The position numbers and the translations under genes were made by a program. From Streptomyces canus (GTDB lineage: Bacteria > Actinomycetota > Actinomycetes > Streptomycetales > Streptomycetaceae), in the NCBI RefSeq assembly GCF_030815415.1, contig NZ_JAUSWW010000001.1:8556001-8620000 (forward strand): a stretch of 64,000 bases of DNA, in the 5' to 3' direction. Below the pieces are notes generated by a model. That model was not told the origin of the DNA, made no database searches, and saw nothing but the letters and a program-made list of their open reading frames with translations. Below, in pieces: positions 41,820-51,547 of the stretch. Positions within the stretch are counted from its first letter, which is position 1. Each line of letters begins with the position of its first letter.

Positions 41820-43655
41820 ATGCCCCTGCGCGACTCCTCCGCCCACCAAGCCGCCACCGACCGTACCTTCCAGGTCGACCTCCGCGGCCTGGTGGACCTC
41901 CTCTCCCACCACCTCTACTCCAGCCCCCGCGTCTACCTGCGTGAACTGATGCAGAACGCGGTCGACGCCCTCACCGCACGGCACGCCATCGAGCCCCACG
42001 GCGCCTTCGGCATCCGCCTGTACGCGGACGGCTCCGTCGTACGCGTCGAGGACGACGGCGTCGGTCTCACCGAGGACGACGTACACACCTTCCTCGCCAC
42101 GATCGGCCGCAGCAGCAAACGCGCCGAGGGGATCGCCGAGCAACGCGCCGACTTCATCGGCCAGTTCGGCATCGGCCTGCTCTCCTGCTTCCTGGTCGCG
42201 GACGAGATCCACGTCCTGAGCCGCTCCGCCCGCACCGCGGACGCCCCGGCCGTGGAGTGGCGGGGGCGCGGCGACGGCAGCTACACCGTCCGCACCCTGC
42301 CCGCCTCCGCGCGTCCCCGGCCCGGCACCACCGTCACGCTGACCCCGCGCGCCGACGCCGACGAGTGGACCCGCCCGGCCCAAGTGCACGCCCTGGCCCG
42401 GCACTTCGGCTCCCTGCTGCGCCATCAGGTGACCTTCGACGACGGCACGGGCGAGAGCGCACCGGTCAACCCCGAGCCCGCGCCCTGGTCGCGTACGTAC
42501 CCCACACCCGGAGCCCGCTCCCGCGCCCTGGCCGCGTACGGCGAGGAGGTCTTCGGCTTCACGCCGCTGGACACCATCGAACTGGACCTGCCCGCCGTGG
42601 GTCTGAAGGGCATCGCGTGCGTGCTGCCCGAGGCGGTCCCGGCCGGGCGCCGTCACGGCCACCGGGTGCACGTCAAGGGCATGCTGCTGTCCGAGCAGGC
42701 CGAGGAGATCCTGCCCGAGTGGGCGTTCTTCGTCCGCTGCGTCGTCGACGCCGAGAGCCTGCGCCCGACGGCGTCCCGCGAGTCCCTGTACGAGGACGAC
42801 ACCCTCGCCGCCGTCCGCGACGCCCTCGCCGAGCGGCTGCGCGCATGGATCGCCCGGGCCGCCGCCAGCGACCCGGACCTGCTGCACCGCTTCCTCCAGG
42901 CCCACCACCTGGCCGTCAAGTCGCTCGCGGTGCACGACGACGAGATCCTGCGGATGCTGCTGCCCTGGCTGCCGTTCGAGACCACCGACGGCCACTGCAC
43001 CCTCGACGAGTTCGCGCGCACCCATCGCACGGTGCTCGTGACGTCGAGCGTGGAGGAGTTCCGACAGGTCGCGGCGATCGCCTCGGCGGCCGGGCTGGGC
43101 GTCGTCAACGGCGGTTACACCTACGACCGTGAACTGGTCCACCGGCTGCCCGAGATCAGGCCCGAGGTCAGCGTCGCCGACCTCGACCCGGCGACCCTCA
43201 CCGCCCATCTCGACCCCGTCGACCGGGAGACGGAACTGGCCGCCGCGGCCTACCTCGCCCAGGCCCGCGACGCCCTGTCCGTCTTCGACTGCGACGTCGC
43301 GCTGCGCACCTTCCAGCCCGCCTCCGCACCCGCCCTGCTGGTGGACAGCCGCGAGGCCCGGCACGAACGCACCCGCTCCCAGCTCGCCCGGGAGCAGGAG
43401 GGCGGCCTGTGGGGCGACATCCTCGGCGCCCTGCGCCAGGAGGCGCCGCGGGCCCAGCTGATCCTCAACCAGCTCAACCCGCTGGTCCGTACCGCCGTCA
43501 CCATCGACGAGCCCGAGCTGGCCCGCACCAGCGCCGAAGCTCTCTACGGACAGGCCGCGATGCTGTCCCGGCGTCCGCTCAGGCCCGCCGAGTCGAGCCT
43601 GATCAACCGCTCCTTCCTCGACCTTCTCGCCCACGCCCTGCGCAAGGACAGCTGA
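41820..43655 (+). CDS. Divergent HSP90-family ATPase
   Basis: A 611-residue protein of the HSP90/HtpG fold. The N-terminal GHKL ATPase has YLRELMQNAVDA (catalytic Glu near 41), EDDGVGL and GQFGIGLLSCF. A middle region with SRESLY (the catalytic-loop Arg of HSP90 type) follows, and the C-terminal part is short and divergent. The protein differs from general HtpG in its middle segment and lacks the typical dimerisation tail, so it is probably a specialised chaperone. The start has no visible ribosome site. It stops 2 bp before the TPR gene (TGACG ATG), so both are co-expressed and may act as a chaperone-TPR pair. Confidence 0.87.
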   Translation: MPLRDSSAHQAATDRTFQVDLRGLVDLLSHHLYSSPRVYLRELMQNAVDALTARHAIEPHGAFGIRLYADGSVVRVEDDGVGLTEDDVHTFLATIGRSSKRAEGIAEQRADFIGQFGIGLLSCFLVADEIHVLSRSARTADAPAVEWRGRGDGSYTVRTLPASARPRPGTTVTLTPRADADEWTRPAQVHALARHFGSLLRHQVTFDDGTGESAPVNPEPAPWSRTYPTPGARSRALAAYGEEVFGFTPLDTIELDLPAVGLKGIACVLPEAVPAGRRHGHRVHVKGMLLSEQAEEILPEWAFFVRCVVDAESLRPTASRESLYEDDTLAAVRDALAERLRAWIARAAASDPDLLHRFLQAHHLAVKSLAVHDDEILRMLLPWLPFETTDGHCTLDEFARTHRTVLVTSSVEEFRQVAAIASAAGLGVVNGGYTYDRELVHRLPEIRPEVSVADLDPATLTAHLDPVDRETELAAAAYLAQARDALSVFDCDVALRTFQPASAPALLVDSREARHERTRSQLAREQEGGLWGDILGALRQEAPRAQLILNQLNPLVRTAVTIDEPELARTSAEALYGQAAMLSRRPLRPAESSLINRSFLDLLAHALRKDS

Positions 43656-43657
43656 CG

Positions 43658-46621
43658 ATGCCGACCGCACACCTTCCCCAGAACACGGACGAACTGTTCC
43701 AGGCGCTCCAGGAGAACGACCGGCGCCCGTACGGCCGTACCCGCACCGTCACCGCCGAGGAACTCGTCGACGCCGCCGAGCAGTTCGAGGACCCCGCCGT
43801 CCTCATCCACGCACTCCTCGAACTCCAGGAGGCGTACACCTACGGATCCGAACCCCGGAAGTCGCCGGTCGTCTTCGCGCGGCTGCTCACCCTCTTCGAC
43901 GAGCAGCCCGACATCTTCGACGAGCGCCTGCGCCACATGCTGTTCTGGCGGTTCAAGTGGGTGGCCCACGCCCTGCGCCAGCTGCCCGAGATACCCCTGA
44001 CCAGCCTGCGCCAGTGGCTGACGGAGATGCGCGACCGGTACGAGAAGGCCGACCTCGGCCTCCAGCCCTACTACGGACAGGCGTACCAGCTCGCCGTCCA
44101 CGTCGGCGAGGACACCGCCCTCGCCTACGAGTTGTGGGCAAGCCGCACCCGCACCCGGCTCAGCGACTGCGAGGCCTGCGAGACCTGTCAGCGCGCCCGC
44201 TACCACCTCAGGGCGGGCGACGACGAGCGGGCCCTGCGCACCTGGGAGCCCGTCCTGGCCGGGAAGGAGTCCTGCAAGGAGGAGCCGGCCCGCTCCGCCT
44301 CGTACGCGCTGCTGCCCCTGCTGCGTACCGGCCGCACCGACCGGGCCCGCGAACTGCACCTCGTCGGCTACCGCGCCTGCCGCCGCAACCCCTCGATGTC
44401 CGAGGAGGTCGGCCGGCACCTGGAGTTCTGCGCGCTCACCGGCAACGAGGCACGCGGTCTGGAACTGCTCGCCGAGAACCGGAACCTGTTCGACGAGGTC
44501 GACTCGCCGCTGGACCAGTTCGGCTTCCTCACCGGCGTGGAGGTCCTCCTCCAGCGCGTCGAAGTCCTCGGCCACGGCGACCTGCCCACCGTCGGATACG
44601 CGGGCCGCACCTGGACGGTGTCCGGGCTGCGCGCCGAGGTCCGCAAGCGCGCCGACGACCTCGCCGCCCGCTTCGACACCCGCAACGGAACCACGGCCCA
44701 CGCCGACCGCCGCAGGGCCCGTCTCGACCGGGCCCCGCTCCTGGACGCGCTGGAACTGACCCTGCGCCCCCGCAGCCTCGACGACGCGGCCCCGGCACCG
44801 GTCACCGTGCCCGTCGCCCGTACGACCGCCGCCGTCCCCGAAGCGCTGCCCGAACTCGTTCTCAGGGCGCGAGCGGCGGAGGAGGAGGGGCACCCGGACG
44901 CAGTCGCCTGCTGGGCGCGGCTGCGCACGCTGGCGGCCGCCCGTGACTACACCCACCCCGACGACCCGGCCGTGGGCTCGCTCCTGCGGCTGCGCGCGGA
45001 CCTGCTGGCCGACGAAGGGAACCGGGCGGGCGAGAAGGACGGGTTCGCCGACGCCGCCGCCCTCCACGAGGAGGCCGCGGCCCTGTACGACGACGCCGGA
45101 CTGCCCGGCCACGCGGCGCTCGCCCGCGCCTGCGCCCTGCTCGCCACCGCCGAGATCCCCGCGGAGCGGGCGGAGGGGGAGAGCGACGCAGGGGAGAGCG
45201 CCGACGGAGCCGAGGCGAAGGCCGCGGCGCTGACCGCCGCGCACGCGTCCATCGTCCGCCTCCATGAGGAGACGCCGGGACTCGCCCCGTACCAGGAGGC
45301 CCGCCTGCTGCGGCTGCGGGCGACCGCGCTCGCCCTGCGCCTGCAGACCTCGGGCAGTGAGGACCATGTCGCACCGGTCTTCGCCGAGGTGGACGCGCTG
45401 CACGCGTTCGCCACCCGGCACGCCCTCGACGGGCAGATCTCCGGCGCCCTGCTGCTGCGGGCCAGCACCCACGCCATCTCCGGCAACCTGCCCACCGCGG
45501 TCACCGAGATCGACGCGCTCCTCGACCGGCTGAAGGCGCAGGGCCCCGCCTGGCACCTGCCCCGCACGCTCGGACTGCGCGGCCGGTTCCGGTTCGGCCT
45601 CCAGGACGCGCAGGCCGCGCACGCGGACCTGTCCGAGGCCCTGCGACTGGCCGCAGACTGGCCCGCCGACACCGTCGACACCGCCCGCCTCCACGGGGAC
45701 ATGGCCCAGGCCTGCCTGTACCTGGGCCGCCCCGAAGAGGCACTACGGCATCTGACGCGCTCCGCGGAACTGGAACTGTGCCGCGGCAGCCGGACGGACG
45801 CGTTCTGCACCTACAGCAACGCCGCCCAGCTCAGCCTCGACCTGGGCCGTGTCGAGGACTGCATCGCGCTGCTCGACTCCCTGCTGGCCGAACCGGACGT
45901 CACCGGCGGGGAGTTGAACGACCGGATCGTCGCCCAGCTGCGGCTGACCCGCGCCCGCGCGCTGCACACGGGGGAGGACCTCAAGGCCGCCACGGCGGAG
46001 TTCGTCGCCCTGTCCGCCGAGTCGGCCGGCTGGGACGACGACCCGGGGAGCCACGCCATGATCGCCGCGGAGACCGCCGTACTCCTCGGCGAGTCCGGCG
46101 AGTTCGAGCGGGCCCGCGACGTCGCGGACCAGGCCCTCGCCGCCCACGCCCGGGCCCCGCGCTTCGAGCACCTCAGCAACTCCCTGCGCGAACTCGCCCG
46201 CCTCCAGGCCCAGCAGCAGGGCCCCGACGGCCTGACCGAAGCGCTCGCCTACCTCACCGACGCGGGCCGCGTCGCCGACGAGGCGCGCGCCGCCGACTAC
46301 CAGGCCCATGGCCGCTCCCTGGACAGCGCCCTGGCCTACGAACACGGTCGGGTCAACGCCTACGCCGGTGCGTACGACGACGCCCTGATCGCCCTGGACA
46401 AGGCCCTCGCCCTGCTCGGCGAGCCGGGGCGGGACGACGACGCCGGCGAATGGGCCGAGTGCGTCCGCCTCGCGGGCGCCGTGGAGGGCCTCTACCTGGA
46501 GCGCCCCGCCCCCGCCCTCACCCGCCTCGACGCGGCCGTCTCCCACCTGACCGCCCTGGGCCACACCGAGGAGACCGAGCCCCTGACCGCGTTGGCGGCC
46601 CGACTGCGCGACGAGGAGTGA
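43658..46621 (+). CDS. Large TPR-repeat protein, 987 aa
   Basis: A 987-residue protein rich in TPR-like helical pairs across its length. The N-terminal part (about 1-330) contains four cysteines in LSDCEACETCQRARY and SCKEEP, a possible metal site. The C-terminal half (about 400-980) has clear repeats such as YLGRPEEALRHLTRSAEL and YAGAYDDALIALDKALALL. It starts 2 bp after the HSP90-family stop and is followed by a hairpin. TPR domains are typical HSP90 partners, which supports a paired function. No enzymatic domain is seen. Confidence 0.88.
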   Translation: MPTAHLPQNTDELFQALQENDRRPYGRTRTVTAEELVDAAEQFEDPAVLIHALLELQEAYTYGSEPRKSPVVFARLLTLFDEQPDIFDERLRHMLFWRFKWVAHALRQLPEIPLTSLRQWLTEMRDRYEKADLGLQPYYGQAYQLAVHVGEDTALAYELWASRTRTRLSDCEACETCQRARYHLRAGDDERALRTWEPVLAGKESCKEEPARSASYALLPLLRTGRTDRARELHLVGYRACRRNPSMSEEVGRHLEFCALTGNEARGLELLAENRNLFDEVDSPLDQFGFLTGVEVLLQRVEVLGHGDLPTVGYAGRTWTVSGLRAEVRKRADDLAARFDTRNGTTAHADRRRARLDRAPLLDALELTLRPRSLDDAAPAPVTVPVARTTAAVPEALPELVLRARAAEEEGHPDAVACWARLRTLAAARDYTHPDDPAVGSLLRLRADLLADEGNRAGEKDGFADAAALHEEAAALYDDAGLPGHAALARACALLATAEIPAERAEGESDAGESADGAEAKAAALTAAHASIVRLHEETPGLAPYQEARLLRLRATALALRLQTSGSEDHVAPVFAEVDALHAFATRHALDGQISGALLLRASTHAISGNLPTAVTEIDALLDRLKAQGPAWHLPRTLGLRGRFRFGLQDAQAAHADLSEALRLAADWPADTVDTARLHGDMAQACLYLGRPEEALRHLTRSAELELCRGSRTDAFCTYSNAAQLSLDLGRVEDCIALLDSLLAEPDVTGGELNDRIVAQLRLTRARALHTGEDLKAATAEFVALSAESAGWDDDPGSHAMIAAETAVLLGESGEFERARDVADQALAAHARAPRFEHLSNSLRELARLQAQQQGPDGLTEALAYLTDAGRVADEARAADYQAHGRSLDSALAYEHGRVNAYAGAYDDALIALDKALALLGEPGRDDDAGEWAECVRLAGAVEGLYLERPAPALTRLDAAVSHLTALGHTEETEPLTALAARLRDEE

Positions 46622-46640
46622 CGCGACGGGCGCCCGGCGT

Positions 46641-46661
46641 GGACGTGCGGCGGGCACGTCC
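46641..46661 (+). terminator. Hairpin terminator after the TPR gene
   Basis: GGACGTG (46641-46647) pairs with CACGTCC (46655-46661) across a 7-base loop, 19 bp beyond the TPR stop. Confidence 0.5.
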
Positions 46662-46732
46662 GAGCCACCGCCGACTTCCGCGCCCTCCCGTGTGAAGGGC
46701 TGTGTCCCCCGATCCGCAAGGAGCATCAGGCC

Positions 46733-47686
46733 GTGAACATCGAGATCGCCCCGCACGTCCGTGAGACCGCTTCCCAGCTCGGAGAGGGTGTGCCCTATGC
46801 GCTGAAGGTCCTGGCCGGCCGGCTGGCGGACGACCCGGACATGGGAGAGCCCTCGGCTCTGCCCGGCATCCTCACCGTGATGATCGACGGCGACCTCTTC
46901 GAGGACTGCCCCGCCCTGGCCGTCGGCTACATTCGCGAGCTCGACCGGCTCGAGATCCGGTACGTGACCCCGGCCTCCTTCGTCCAGCCCGCCGCCGACA
47001 ACCCCGACCGGCAGGAACCGCAGGGGCGGCATCAGGAGCGGCCTGCCGTTCCCGGGGCCGAGGCGGTCACCGTACGGGAGGTCGCGGACGCCTGGCGGCG
47101 CATCACCGGCTGGCTCCGGGCCAATGCCCCCGACTCTCATGCGGCCCTTCGGGCCGGCGCGAGCGCCGCTGCCGTCGCCGCCGTGGAGGGTGACCTCGGC
47201 ATCCCGTTACCCGTGGAGCTGCGCGCCCTGTGGCTGCTGACGGCGGGCGACGACGGAGCCCACGGCTGGGGCTGCCTTCCGGGCAACAAGGCCCTGATGA
47301 CCCTGGAGGCCGTGAGCGCCGTCCACCGCATGAAGACGGCCGCGCAGGTACAAAAGGACCCCCTCAACTCCGGTCGCCCCGAGGAGGAGCGGGTCACGGT
47401 GTGGCGGGCCACCTGGATTCCGGTGATCGCCCTCGGGCCGACCGATCACACCTCGGGCCTGTACCTGGACGCCGCAACCGGCTTTCTGGGCCGTTGGTCC
47501 CGCTACCACGAAGAGCCGGACGAGGAACGCGACACCCTGGTCACCTATCTGGAAGAGATGGCCGACACGCTGGAGTTCCCGGCCCTGGCCGCGCGGGACA
47601 AGCCGGGCCTGATCGGTGGGACGTTGGTGTGGCTCAGCAGCATCGACCCCGTGCGGGGAGACAGGTGGCAGCCCCTGACGGGCTGA
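46733..47686 (+). CDS. SMI1/KNR4 (SUKH)-type protein with a TTA codon
   Basis: A 317-residue protein with GTG start and AAGGAG ten bases upstream. The N-terminal 80 residues form a small domain with LTVMIDGDLFEDCPALAVGYI. The rest has a SUKH-like core: VEGDLGIPLPVELRALWLLTAGDDG, the WIPV segment and a GLYLDAATG stretch. SUKH proteins often serve as immunity proteins of polymorphic toxins. Codon 159 is TTA (47207-47209), one of only two TTA codons I found in the window, so translation should need the bldA tRNA. It lies between the HSP90-TPR and CHAT modules. Confidence 0.8.
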   Translation: MNIEIAPHVRETASQLGEGVPYALKVLAGRLADDPDMGEPSALPGILTVMIDGDLFEDCPALAVGYIRELDRLEIRYVTPASFVQPAADNPDRQEPQGRHQERPAVPGAEAVTVREVADAWRRITGWLRANAPDSHAALRAGASAAAVAAVEGDLGIPLPVELRALWLLTAGDDGAHGWGCLPGNKALMTLEAVSAVHRMKTAAQVQKDPLNSGRPEEERVTVWRATWIPVIALGPTDHTSGLYLDAATGFLGRWSRYHEEPDEERDTLVTYLEEMADTLEFPALAARDKPGLIGGTLVWLSSIDPVRGDRWQPLTG

Positions 47687-47728
47687 CACCGGCAGCCGAC
47701 AACAGATCACCGCATGTCCGGCCCGACC

Positions 47729-47747
47729 CGAACCTGGGATCGGTAGG
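47729..47747 (+). repeat. 19-bp motif, copy 1 (upstream of the DUF3592-like gene)
   Basis: CGAACCTGGGATCGGTAGG, identical to 54151-54169. It ends 26 bp before the ATG of the gene at 47774, where a promoter would be expected. The second copy precedes another plus-strand gene of the island. Confidence 0.7.
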
Positions 47748-47773
47748 AGTCCCGGCAACGAAAGCCTCGCCGC

Positions 47774-48649
47774 ATGGACCTGCAGAAGATGCTCGGGCTG
47801 TGGTGGACGGTGCCCGCGGGGCTGGCGTTGCTGGGTTACGCGTGTTCGCTGGCCGGGCTGACGCGGCCGCAGCGGGCGGTGTGGGTGACGGCTCGGGTCG
47901 TGGAGGTGCATCCGCCGGGACACGGTGAGCCGGGGGAGCACGGGATACCGGTGACGATCGTGTACCAGGACCCCGGCACCGGTCGGGAGTTCAGGCTGCG
48001 GCACGAGAACAGGCGTGGCGACCGGGTGCAAGTGGCCTGGGTGGGACAGGAGTTCCCGGTCCGGTTTGCGCGGCGGCGGCCGGAGCGGTTCTTCCTCATG
48101 CTGGACAGCGAGGGGCGGACCTCCGGGACCGGCGGGCCGAACTGCATGGTGATCCTGCTGGTGTTGGGACTGGTCGTCCAGTCGTTCTTCGCGTGGGGCT
48201 GGCAGTGGGGGCTGATCTGCGTCGGTGGCCTGCTCCTCCTCGTCGTCGCGCTGAGCCGGGACGGCGAGCACGTCCGCGCCCGCGCCGCTCAACTGGCCGA
48301 GGGCGTCACCGTCCAGGGTCGCGTGATCGCCGTCACCAGGGACGTCCACTCCGACGCCGAAGGCGGCGAGAGCGTCAGCCACGCCTCCGTCGTCGCCTTC
48401 ACCACCCACGAGGGCGTCGAGGTCACCGCGCTGTGCGCGCAGGGCATCCGGAACATCGCCGGGTCCCTCGGCCGCGACATTCCCCTCCGTTACGCGCCCG
48501 CCGATCCGTCCCTCCTCACCGCCGACCCCGACCACGAACGCCGTGAGCGCACGTCGCACAGCAGGTTCGTCGCCACCCTGCTGGTCACCGGGATCGCCCT
48601 GGTCGGGGTGGGCGGTTACTGCCTCCACCACCCCTGGCTCCTCACCTGA
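47774..48649 (+). CDS. DUF3592-like membrane protein
   Basis: A 291-residue protein with one N-terminal helix (about 9-28), a beta-rich segment (VTARVVEVHPPG ... VTIVYQDPGTG), two central helices (about 122-155) and one near the C-terminus. Two copies of a conserved motif of DUF3592 type (VTARVVEV; VQGRVIAVTRD) occur, one per half. Its stop overlaps by 8 bp with the stop of the convergent CHAT gene. It may be the membrane partner of the neighbouring conflict module, but only position supports that. Confidence 0.8.
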   Translation: MDLQKMLGLWWTVPAGLALLGYACSLAGLTRPQRAVWVTARVVEVHPPGHGEPGEHGIPVTIVYQDPGTGREFRLRHENRRGDRVQVAWVGQEFPVRFARRRPERFFLMLDSEGRTSGTGGPNCMVILLVLGLVVQSFFAWGWQWGLICVGGLLLLVVALSRDGEHVRARAAQLAEGVTVQGRVIAVTRDVHSDAEGGESVSHASVVAFTTHEGVEVTALCAQGIRNIAGSLGRDIPLRYAPADPSLLTADPDHERRERTSHSRFVATLLVTGIALVGVGGYCLHHPWLLT

Positions 48650-49886
48650 CGATGCAGGTCAGAGCCGCCCAGAGGAGAGGCGAGTGCTCGATCGGGCCGT
48701 CGGCGCGCCACCGGTCGAGCTGCTGCCGCTGCCAGGCACCGAGACGGCGGACCGGGTCATGGTCCTCGTGGGCCGCGTCCACGGCGACCACGGCCTCCGT
48801 GAGGGGCCGTACGGACTGAGGCAGACCGGCCAGGCGGTGGAAGGCGAAGCTGGTGGGGAGCACCCAGCGGGTGGCGGTGACCAGGTGGGCACCGTTGTGG
48901 ATCAGCGCCGTCGCCAGGCCGAAGGACTCGGCGAAGCGGAGATCGCCGCCGCTCTCGCAGGCGATCAGCGCGACGCGCGGCGGTGCGGGCCAGAGTTCAG
49001 CGCCCGGCACGCCGTCCGCGCGCAGCGGGAGCGTGCCGAGGAGAAGGTCCTTGGCGGACAACGGGCGGTGGGTGCGCACCGGTTCGGTCATCCCCGTGGT
49101 CTCCGGGCCGCAGCACAGGTGGAGGGTGATGTCCTCGCTCTGCCCGCCCTCGACGGGGGCGCCGCTGACGTGACCGACGTACATCAGGCGACGGGCACCC
49201 TTGCGCAGCGCCTCGCCCAGCCAGTCGCGGTCGAGGTCGGTGCGGCGGAAGGCCTCGGCGGGGGTGGCGACGGACGGTACGACGGTGCCCGCGTCGAGCC
49301 TCCGCTGTACGAGGGACAGCAGTGCCGGGTCCGAGCCGGGCTGCCCCAGGACCGAGCCGAGCGGGGAGTCGGCGCGGAAGCCGGGAACACGGGGGTCCAG
49401 GACGAGAACCACGGCGTCCGAGTCCGGGTCCTGATCGGTCGGGGTGGTGCCTGCGTGTCGTAGCGATGCCGGTGCCGTGGTGGCGATGTCCACGAGGTCG
49501 ATCAGCCGTACGTCGCTGTCGTCACCGTCCACGGCGAGCAGCTCCCACGGGACCTGGGCGACCCGGGGCGACGGCTGGAGCCGCATCAGCGGACGGCCCA
49601 GGTGCGCGGACACCTGGCGGATCTGGTCGGTCAGGCCCGGCGGCCACAGCACCTCGGCCAGCATGCGGGAGAGGCGGCGCTCTCCCTCGTACGTGGCCAG
49701 CGCGCCGGACTCGAACACGCGCCGCATGCCTTCCGCGCCGCCGCCCGGCAGTTCGGCGGCCAGCGCGCGGACGGCCTCGTCCACGTCCGGACCCGGGGCG
49801 TACCCGGTGCCGAAGCCCTGGGCCCCACGGACCCATGTCCAGGTCATGTGCAGGTCACCGGCGTCGGCGAGGCGGACCTGGACCAC
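48642..49886 (-). CDS. CHAT-domain (caspase-like) protease
   Basis: A 414-residue protein whose C-terminal part is a CHAT peptidase. His239 in YVGHVSG and Cys310 in IACESG form the catalytic dyad expected of caspase-like proteases. The N-terminal region (about 1-130) contains QVPWELLAVDG, a conserved CHAT leader. Last gene of a four-gene operon on the minus strand; it starts 17 bp after the TPR gene. In this class of systems the CHAT protein is the effector, activated by partner proteins and cleaving a target protein. Target unknown. Confidence 0.9.
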   Translation of the reverse strand: MVQVRLADAGDLHMTWTWVRGAQGFGTGYAPGPDVDEAVRALAAELPGGGAEGMRRVFESGALATYEGERRLSRMLAEVLWPPGLTDQIRQVSAHLGRPLMRLQPSPRVAQVPWELLAVDGDDSDVRLIDLVDIATTAPASLRHAGTTPTDQDPDSDAVVLVLDPRVPGFRADSPLGSVLGQPGSDPALLSLVQRRLDAGTVVPSVATPAEAFRRTDLDRDWLGEALRKGARRLMYVGHVSGAPVEGGQSEDITLHLCCGPETTGMTEPVRTHRPLSAKDLLLGTLPLRADGVPGAELWPAPPRVALIACESGGDLRFAESFGLATALIHNGAHLVTATRWVLPTSFAFHRLAGLPQSVRPLTEAVVAVDAAHEDHDPVRRLGAWQRQQLDRWRADGPIEHSPLLWAALTCIVR

Positions 49887-49903
49887 CGGACGGTTCGCGT
49901 CGG

Positions 49904-51544
49904 TCAGAGCGTCGGCGGACAGAACGGCACCTCTTCCTCGCTCACGATCCGCCGGTGATAACGGAACTCGGCTGCCTGGACGTACTCCTGGAGCGCGGTA
50001 CGGCCGCCCGCCTCCGCCGACATCACGATCTTCGGTGGCGGTGCGACCCGCAGGCCGACGGAGGCGGCGGCCTCGGCCGCGATGCCGCCCAGCGTCAGGG
50101 GAGCGTCGTCATCGGGGGCGTACGTCTTCATGGCGGCGTCCGGGAAGACCGCCGCCTTGTCGGTGGTTGATGTGCGGCTCAGCGCCAGCGAGGCGCCCGC
50201 GCACCGGTGTTCCACCAGTTCGAAGATCAGCCCTTGGTCGTTGCTGCGGAGGGCCAGGCGGAAGACCAACTGCATCGCCTCGTCGGCCAGTTGGAGCCAC
50301 TGGCTGCGGGCGTGGGCGGTGGCGAAGTCGTAGCGGGCCGCTTCCAGCGTCAGGGCGGCGGGCAGGGCGAGGGACAGAGCGTTGGCGAGCGAGGTGCGTT
50401 CGTGGACGCCGTGGTCGGTCCGGTTCAGGTTGTCCTCAAGGGTTCGCGCGAGCATCAGGTCCACCTGGGCGCACCGCTCGTACACCCCGCGTTCCTGGTA
50501 CACGTCCCGCGCGCCCTGGGCGAGCCGCTTCATCTCGTCGATGTCACCCCGCTCGTACGCGTGCCGGGCACTCATCAGCATGGTGTCGGCGGCGGCGATC
50601 GCGGCACCGACCTGCTGGAAGCGGGCGAGGCTGGAGGCCGTCAGAGCGGCAGCTCCGGCCGCGTCCCCGCGGTGTGCGGCGATGGCGGCACGGGCCTGTT
50701 CGCAGACGGCCAAGTCCTCGGCCTGGCCCTGCCGTTCGAAGATCTCGGCGGCCTCCGCGTACAGCTCCTCCGCTCGGTCGAGGTCGCCCGCCCGCAGCGC
50801 CGCGTACGCCCGGTGGGAGAGCACCTGTTGACGCCCCGCGTGGTGGCCCAGCGTCAGATAGGCCTCCTCCGCGCGGGCGAAGTAGTCCTCCGCCTGCTCG
50901 AACCGCATGGTCGAGGCGCAGACGACCCCCAGACAGTCCAGCAGATACGGCTCGGTCGGCGGCGCGTCGGCCAGCAGCGCGGAGGCCAGTTCCTCGGCCG
51001 CGCCCCACGTGCTGCGGTCCATCAGCAGATGCACCCGGCTCAGGCCGGTCTCGGCGGTGCGCAGTCCCTCGGGGTCGTCGAACTCCGACAACAGGGCCGT
51101 CGCCTCGTCCATCACCTCCTGCGCCTCGTCGAACCGCCCCGTCCTGCGCAGCAGTTCGACCTTGGCCAGGAGTGTCTTCAGCAGGACCTCCTGCCACAGC
51201 CGGCGGCCGTTCGGTCCCATCGGCACGGACGCGATGCCCCGCACCAGATCGAGTGACCGCCCGATGGACAGGGTCGCCCCGGGCAGATCCGTGGCCGCGA
51301 GCTGAACCGTCCCGATGTCGGACAACAGGTGCCCGCGCAGCAGCTCTACGTCGGGGGAGTCCTCGAACGACTCTGCCACGGCGAGGAGTTCGCCGTAGAC
51401 GGCCAGCGCCGCCGGGAGATCCGGGGTGAGTTGATGGCGTTCGGCGAGCGCGAAGCCGCTGTCGAAGGGCTCGCCGTAGCTGAGCCCCGCCGCCTGCTCT
51501 TCCCGGTCCGCGGCGGCGGCCGGGTCTTGCGGGTCCTCCTGCAT
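49904..51544 (-). CDS. TPR-repeat protein of the CHAT operon
   Basis: A 546-residue helical-repeat protein. TPR-like units are visible as YGELLAVAESF, RFEQAEDYFARAEEAYLTLGHH, AGDLDRAEELYAEAAEIFERQG and RGDIDEMKRLAQGARDVYQE. The C-terminal segment (about 430-546) is conserved and lacks repeats. Its stop is 17 bp before the CHAT gene, and its ATG lies 3 bp after the previous gene's stop, so the genes are co-expressed. TPR and CHAT genes encoded side by side work together in related effectors, where TPR acts as the sensor. Confidence 0.88.
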   Translation of the reverse strand: MQEDPQDPAAAADREEQAAGLSYGEPFDSGFALAERHQLTPDLPAALAVYGELLAVAESFEDSPDVELLRGHLLSDIGTVQLAATDLPGATLSIGRSLDLVRGIASVPMGPNGRRLWQEVLLKTLLAKVELLRRTGRFDEAQEVMDEATALLSEFDDPEGLRTAETGLSRVHLLMDRSTWGAAEELASALLADAPPTEPYLLDCLGVVCASTMRFEQAEDYFARAEEAYLTLGHHAGRQQVLSHRAYAALRAGDLDRAEELYAEAAEIFERQGQAEDLAVCEQARAAIAAHRGDAAGAAALTASSLARFQQVGAAIAAADTMLMSARHAYERGDIDEMKRLAQGARDVYQERGVYERCAQVDLMLARTLEDNLNRTDHGVHERTSLANALSLALPAALTLEAARYDFATAHARSQWLQLADEAMQLVFRLALRSNDQGLIFELVEHRCAGASLALSRTSTTDKAAVFPDAAMKTYAPDDDAPLTLGGIAAEAAASVGLRVAPPPKIVMSAEAGGRTALQEYVQAAEFRYHRRIVSEEEVPFCPPTL

Positions 51545-51547
51545 GGG

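Noticed and set aside
40698..43670. 990-codon minus-strand frame opposite the HSP90-family and helical-repeat genes
   Set aside because: Its composition is Gly/Gln/Val-rich shadow. The plus-strand proteins carry defined motifs, so this frame is not coding.
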